From contig NZ_DATMFT010000011.1 of the NCBI RefSeq assembly GCF_035556095.1, forward strand, positions 1-64,000: a stretch of DNA of 64,000 nucleotides. Direction: 5' to 3'. The notes beneath the pieces were generated by a model that saw only the letters and a program-made list of their open reading frames with translations, had not been told where the DNA came from and made no database searches. Shown in pieces: positions 61,038 through 64,000 of this stretch. Both the position numbers and the translations under genes were made by a program. Position 1 is the first letter of the stretch. The number at the start of each line of letters is the position of its first letter. The stretch is from Parapedobacter sp035556095 (GTDB taxonomy: Bacteria; Bacteroidota; Bacteroidia; Sphingobacteriales; Sphingobacteriaceae).

Positions 61038-64000
61038 TTAAAAGTTGACGTAGAGCTGAAAGGCAAAACGCATTGGAATGGGGTATGCATATCCATTTTG
61101 ATTCGCCAATTCGGGATCCCATATTTTCACTGAGTCCCAAACCGCTAGATTGTATCCAACAAACTGTAAGTCGATTGACCGCATATTCAGATATTCGGTC
61201 AGAATGGTTGGCCGTAGGTTGTAATTTATGGAGACCTCCTGCAACCTAAGGTAGCGACCATCACCGAGCCAAAAAGACGAATAAACATCGTTGTTCTCAT
61301 TCCGACCATAGGTCAACCGTGGGAAACGGACATCTTGTTTTTCAGTAGACGGATCTCCCGAATACCACGCAGGTGTCCACCGATTGGCTTGGTCATTTGC
61401 CACAGAAAGCACGTTGCCGATCATTCCGCCATAAAAAGGAAGATAGCCATACCCATTGTTGTTCATGAAAAAATCAGTGCGGCCTGTCCCTCTAAGCAAT
61501 ACACCAACGGTAAGGTCCCGACGGCGGAATTCGACACCAAAACCATACATCAAACGAGGTATCGGTGAATAGGACAACGGAATTCGATCGTCGTCCGTGA
61601 TTACGCCATCGCCGGTTACATCTTTGTATTTGATATCGCCAGGCCGTACCTTTCCGAATTGTGTGGGACTATTGATGACGTCCTGCTCATCGACAAATAA
61701 ACCGATGGCTTTAAAACCCCGAAGCACATTATAGGGCTTGCCGGTAAACGATAAATAGTCATATTTTTGATACGGTTGTTCCCAATTGGTCACCTTATTG
61801 GTAGCATAGGTAAAATTCCCCCTAAACGTTAGCGCCGACTGTTCGCCAATATCTAAAACATAACTCAGGTTACCGTCTGCACCGTAACTTTTCATGGAAC
61901 CGACGTTGCCATATGGCATCGTGACTGCACCAACCCAAGTAGGCAGCTGCGTTCTCCGTTGAAAAATACCCTCGCGGTTGTCATTGAAAAAATCCACGAT
62001 AAACTCCAGCTTATTATCAAACAATTTAGCCTCGAGACCTATATTCGCCTTTTTTGCAACCTCCCAAGCTAAATTATCTGCACCTACCACGCTTTCTATA
62101 AGCCCGGGACCACCCCAGCCACCCGCGGCGTTTGAATTAACGATGGTTAGGTATGGGAACCGATCGTCACTGATCCGGTCATTACCTACCGTGCCATACG
62201 ATCCTCTGATCTTTAGAAAGTTGATTACGGGCAGATGATCTTTTACCCATTCGTATTGCGTTGGCACCCACCCTACGGCTATTGATGGGAAAAATCCAAA
62301 CTGTTCGCCCCTTTTAAAGTTCTCCGATCCGGTGTAACCGAAATTTCCGTCAATCAAATAGGTATCCTTGTACCCATAGGTAATCCGCGACGATATCCCC
62401 TGGTATCTTTTTGGGATTGCCATCATGCTGGACCCTTCGTTGGTCGCACCTTCACTGCTCATGTAGTAGTAAAGCAGACCGCCTATCCGATGGCCGCTTT
62501 CATAAAACCGGTCAAAATTCAAATTTGCTTCCAGGTGGTATTTACGCCATTGGCTCTCGGTAGTTGAATACTGGACATCATACGCATTCACGCGCTTAAT
62601 CATGATCAACTCGCCATTGGTATTGCGACCGGTAGAACTATACAAATCCGGCCGCTTATCTCGCCGCTCATTGAAGTATGCCCAATTATCAAATGCACCT
62701 TGAATTTTACCCTTCAAACCCTTAATTAGAAAACCAAAATCTTGGTTAACGGCTATTGTCGCCATGTTCCGGTATGTTTGATTGGTAGACATCCCTGTTT
62801 TGTTCAAAAGGATATAGGGAGATATTTCGTCGAAATTCCCAAATGCCGGTGCTGCTCCATTTGAGTACTGCATGGGTACGGTAAGCGGTGTCAATTTAGC
62901 TTGGGAAGACCATAGCCAGTCGGTATTTGCCATACCTGGCAGGAAATTCACCGAGTTATGACCATCAAGTCCAAGGTATACCGATGTAGTCTTGGTAACA
63001 TTTACATCGAGATTGAGGCGGTAGTTATAGGTATTGTAACCAATATTCTTTTTGTACTTGCTCACATCATCTTGTTTGTAAGCAGCCGATTCATTAGACA
63101 TTCCTAGACTAATGAAATACCGGGCAAGCGACCCACCTCCTCGCGCACTCAAATAATACGTCTGTTGCAATGACGTTCTCTTCAAGATTTCCTCCTGCCA
63201 ATTCACATTGGGGTACAAATCGGGATCCAAGTTATTCTTGATCAACTCCATTTGCACATCATTATACAGCGGTTGATTGCCCGAAACCACAGAAGCTTCA
63301 TTAGCCAAATTGGCATAATCATAGGCATCCAGGTAATCTGGTGTCTTATTCAAGTAGGAAACAGTCTGACTAAGTCGACCCGTGATTTGTAACTTTTGAT
63401 CATCGCCCCGTTTGGTGGTGACCAGGATAACACCATTGGCGCCGCGAACACCGTATACAGCTGTTGCAGATGCGTCTTTTAATACAGAAAAAGACTCGAT
63501 ATCAGCCGGATCGATTTGGCTTAGTGTACCTTCTAAACCATCAACCAAGACCAATGCGCCACTATTGGCACCAAACGTGCCGATTCCGCGCACCCAAAAT
63601 TCGGAAATGTTCTTTCCGGGTTCCCCGCTCTGTTGCATAGAAATAATACCCGGAACACGCCCGCCAATGAGGTTGTTGAGCGAAGTTGCCGGGACCTGTA
63701 AATCCTTGACATCTACACTTGTCACGGCGCCAACCAAACTTATTTTCCGCTGTGTTCCCAGGCCAATTACAACTGCTTCCTCAAGTACATTTTCTGATGC
63801 CACCATCACAATTTTGATGTCATTTTCGGGGTTTGTAATCGCATACTCCTGGCTTTCAAAGCCAGTAAATGAAAAAGCCAATACATCACCGGGACGGCCG
63901 CTTAGCTGAAACTGCCCGGCATCGTTGGTTGTCCACCCCACACCGGGCCGATTCTTGATATGGATACTTACCCCCTCCATGGCCTTGTCCATTTCATCGT
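61038..64000 (-). CDS. SusC/RagA family TonB-linked outer-membrane receptor (5' end outside window)
   Basis: About 987 residues are visible. The frame continues through the right edge, and the first visible part is already inside a CarboxypepD_reg domain (MEGVSIHIKNRPGVGWTTNDAGQF), so the signal peptide and true start lie beyond. Plug motifs: SLNNLIGGRVPGI, EFWVRGIGTFG, ALVLVDGLEG, SVLKDASATAVYGVRGANGVILVTTK. The barrel ends with PIPMRFAFQLYVNF. It heads the second SUS locus with SusD, two lipoproteins and two EEP enzymes. Confidence 0.95.
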   Translation of the reverse strand, partial: DEMDKAMEGVSIHIKNRPGVGWTTNDAGQFQLSGRPGDVLAFSFTGFESQEYAITNPENDIKIVMVASENVLEEAVVIGLGTQRKISLVGAVTSVDVKDLQVPATSLNNLIGGRVPGIISMQQSGEPGKNISEFWVRGIGTFGANSGALVLVDGLEGTLSQIDPADIESFSVLKDASATAVYGVRGANGVILVTTKRGDDQKLQITGRLSQTVSYLNKTPDYLDAYDYANLANEASVVSGNQPLYNDVQMELIKNNLDPDLYPNVNWQEEILKRTSLQQTYYLSARGGGSLARYFISLGMSNESAAYKQDDVSKYKKNIGYNTYNYRLNLDVNVTKTTSVYLGLDGHNSVNFLPGMANTDWLWSSQAKLTPLTVPMQYSNGAAPAFGNFDEISPYILLNKTGMSTNQTYRNMATIAVNQDFGFLIKGLKGKIQGAFDNWAYFNERRDKRPDLYSSTGRNTNGELIMIKRVNAYDVQYSTTESQWRKYHLEANLNFDRFYESGHRIGGLLYYYMSSEGATNEGSSMMAIPKRYQGISSRITYGYKDTYLIDGNFGYTGSENFKRGEQFGFFPSIAVGWVPTQYEWVKDHLPVINFLKIRGSYGTVGNDRISDDRFPYLTIVNSNAAGGWGGPGLIESVVGADNLAWEVAKKANIGLEAKLFDNKLEFIVDFFNDNREGIFQRRTQLPTWVGAVTMPYGNVGSMKSYGADGNLSYVLDIGEQSALTFRGNFTYATNKVTNWEQPYQKYDYLSFTGKPYNVLRGFKAIGLFVDEQDVINSPTQFGKVRPGDIKYKDVTGDGVITDDDRIPLSYSPIPRLMYGFGVEFRRRDLTVGVLLRGTGRTDFFMNNNGYGYLPFYGGMIGNVLSVANDQANRWTPAWYSGDPSTEKQDVRFPRLTYGRNENNDVYSSFWLGDGRYLRLQEVSINYNLRPTILTEYLNMRSIDLQFVGYNLAVWDSVKIWDPELANQNGYAYPIPMRFAFQLYVNF

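Overview
This window is chromosomal DNA from a member of the Bacteroidota, most likely Sphingobacteriaceae (Parapedobacter/Sphingobacterium-like; family level is inference). The evidence is two SusC/SusD systems, an ECF sigma/FecR unit with an STN-domain protein, Bacteroidota-type promoters (TTG-N19/20-TAnnTTTG) and the gene order yceD-rpmF-plsX-fabH-accB-accC. I saw no tRNA, rRNA, CRISPR array or complete insertion sequence.

Layout. 1-7115 (minus): an operon-like run of APS kinase (cysC), a PAPS-type sulfotransferase and a giant repeat-rich surface protein with an N-terminal DUF4347 domain, which runs off the left edge. 7499-9136: an unrecognised protein, an 11-bp tandem array and a shortened methyltransferase-like gene. 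9155-12285 (minus): ECF sigma factor, FecR anti-sigma factor and an STN/beta-barrel protein. 12399-24846 (mostly plus): housekeeping genes including a SirB1-like protein, queH, the fatty-acid/phospholipid cluster, tatC, rpiB, an M28 peptidase and pgi; one beta-propeller lipoprotein gene (13268-14347) is on minus. 24912-26094: a small lipoprotein and tpx. 26137-33665 (minus): a complete SusC-SusD locus with two surface lipoproteins. 34122-42639: a polysaccharide deacetylase/LolA pair, a sugar isomerase/oxidoreductase pair, two SurA-like chaperones, an NTF2-like protein and cysS.

42730-48310 is an accessory islet between the conserved genes cysS and der. It holds a SWIM zinc-finger gene fragment, a DUF4143-type ATPase with three evenly spaced palindromes in front of it, a 1172-residue DUF4157 protein whose C-terminal part looks like a fold-type I PLP enzyme, and two small orphan reading frames. 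48381-53785 (minus) is the der/GH3/lptB/recJ group. 53919-54698 is a metallo-hydrolase. 54695-64000 (minus) is a second SusC-SusD locus that ends in two tandem exported endonuclease/exonuclease/phosphatase-family enzymes; its SusC is cut by the right edge.

The two most interesting items are the DUF4157-PLP-like fusion protein and the cysC/sulfotransferase/adhesin operon, which suggests dedicated PAPS supply for sulfating a cell-surface molecule. All family assignments come from reading motifs by eye; no database search was run.
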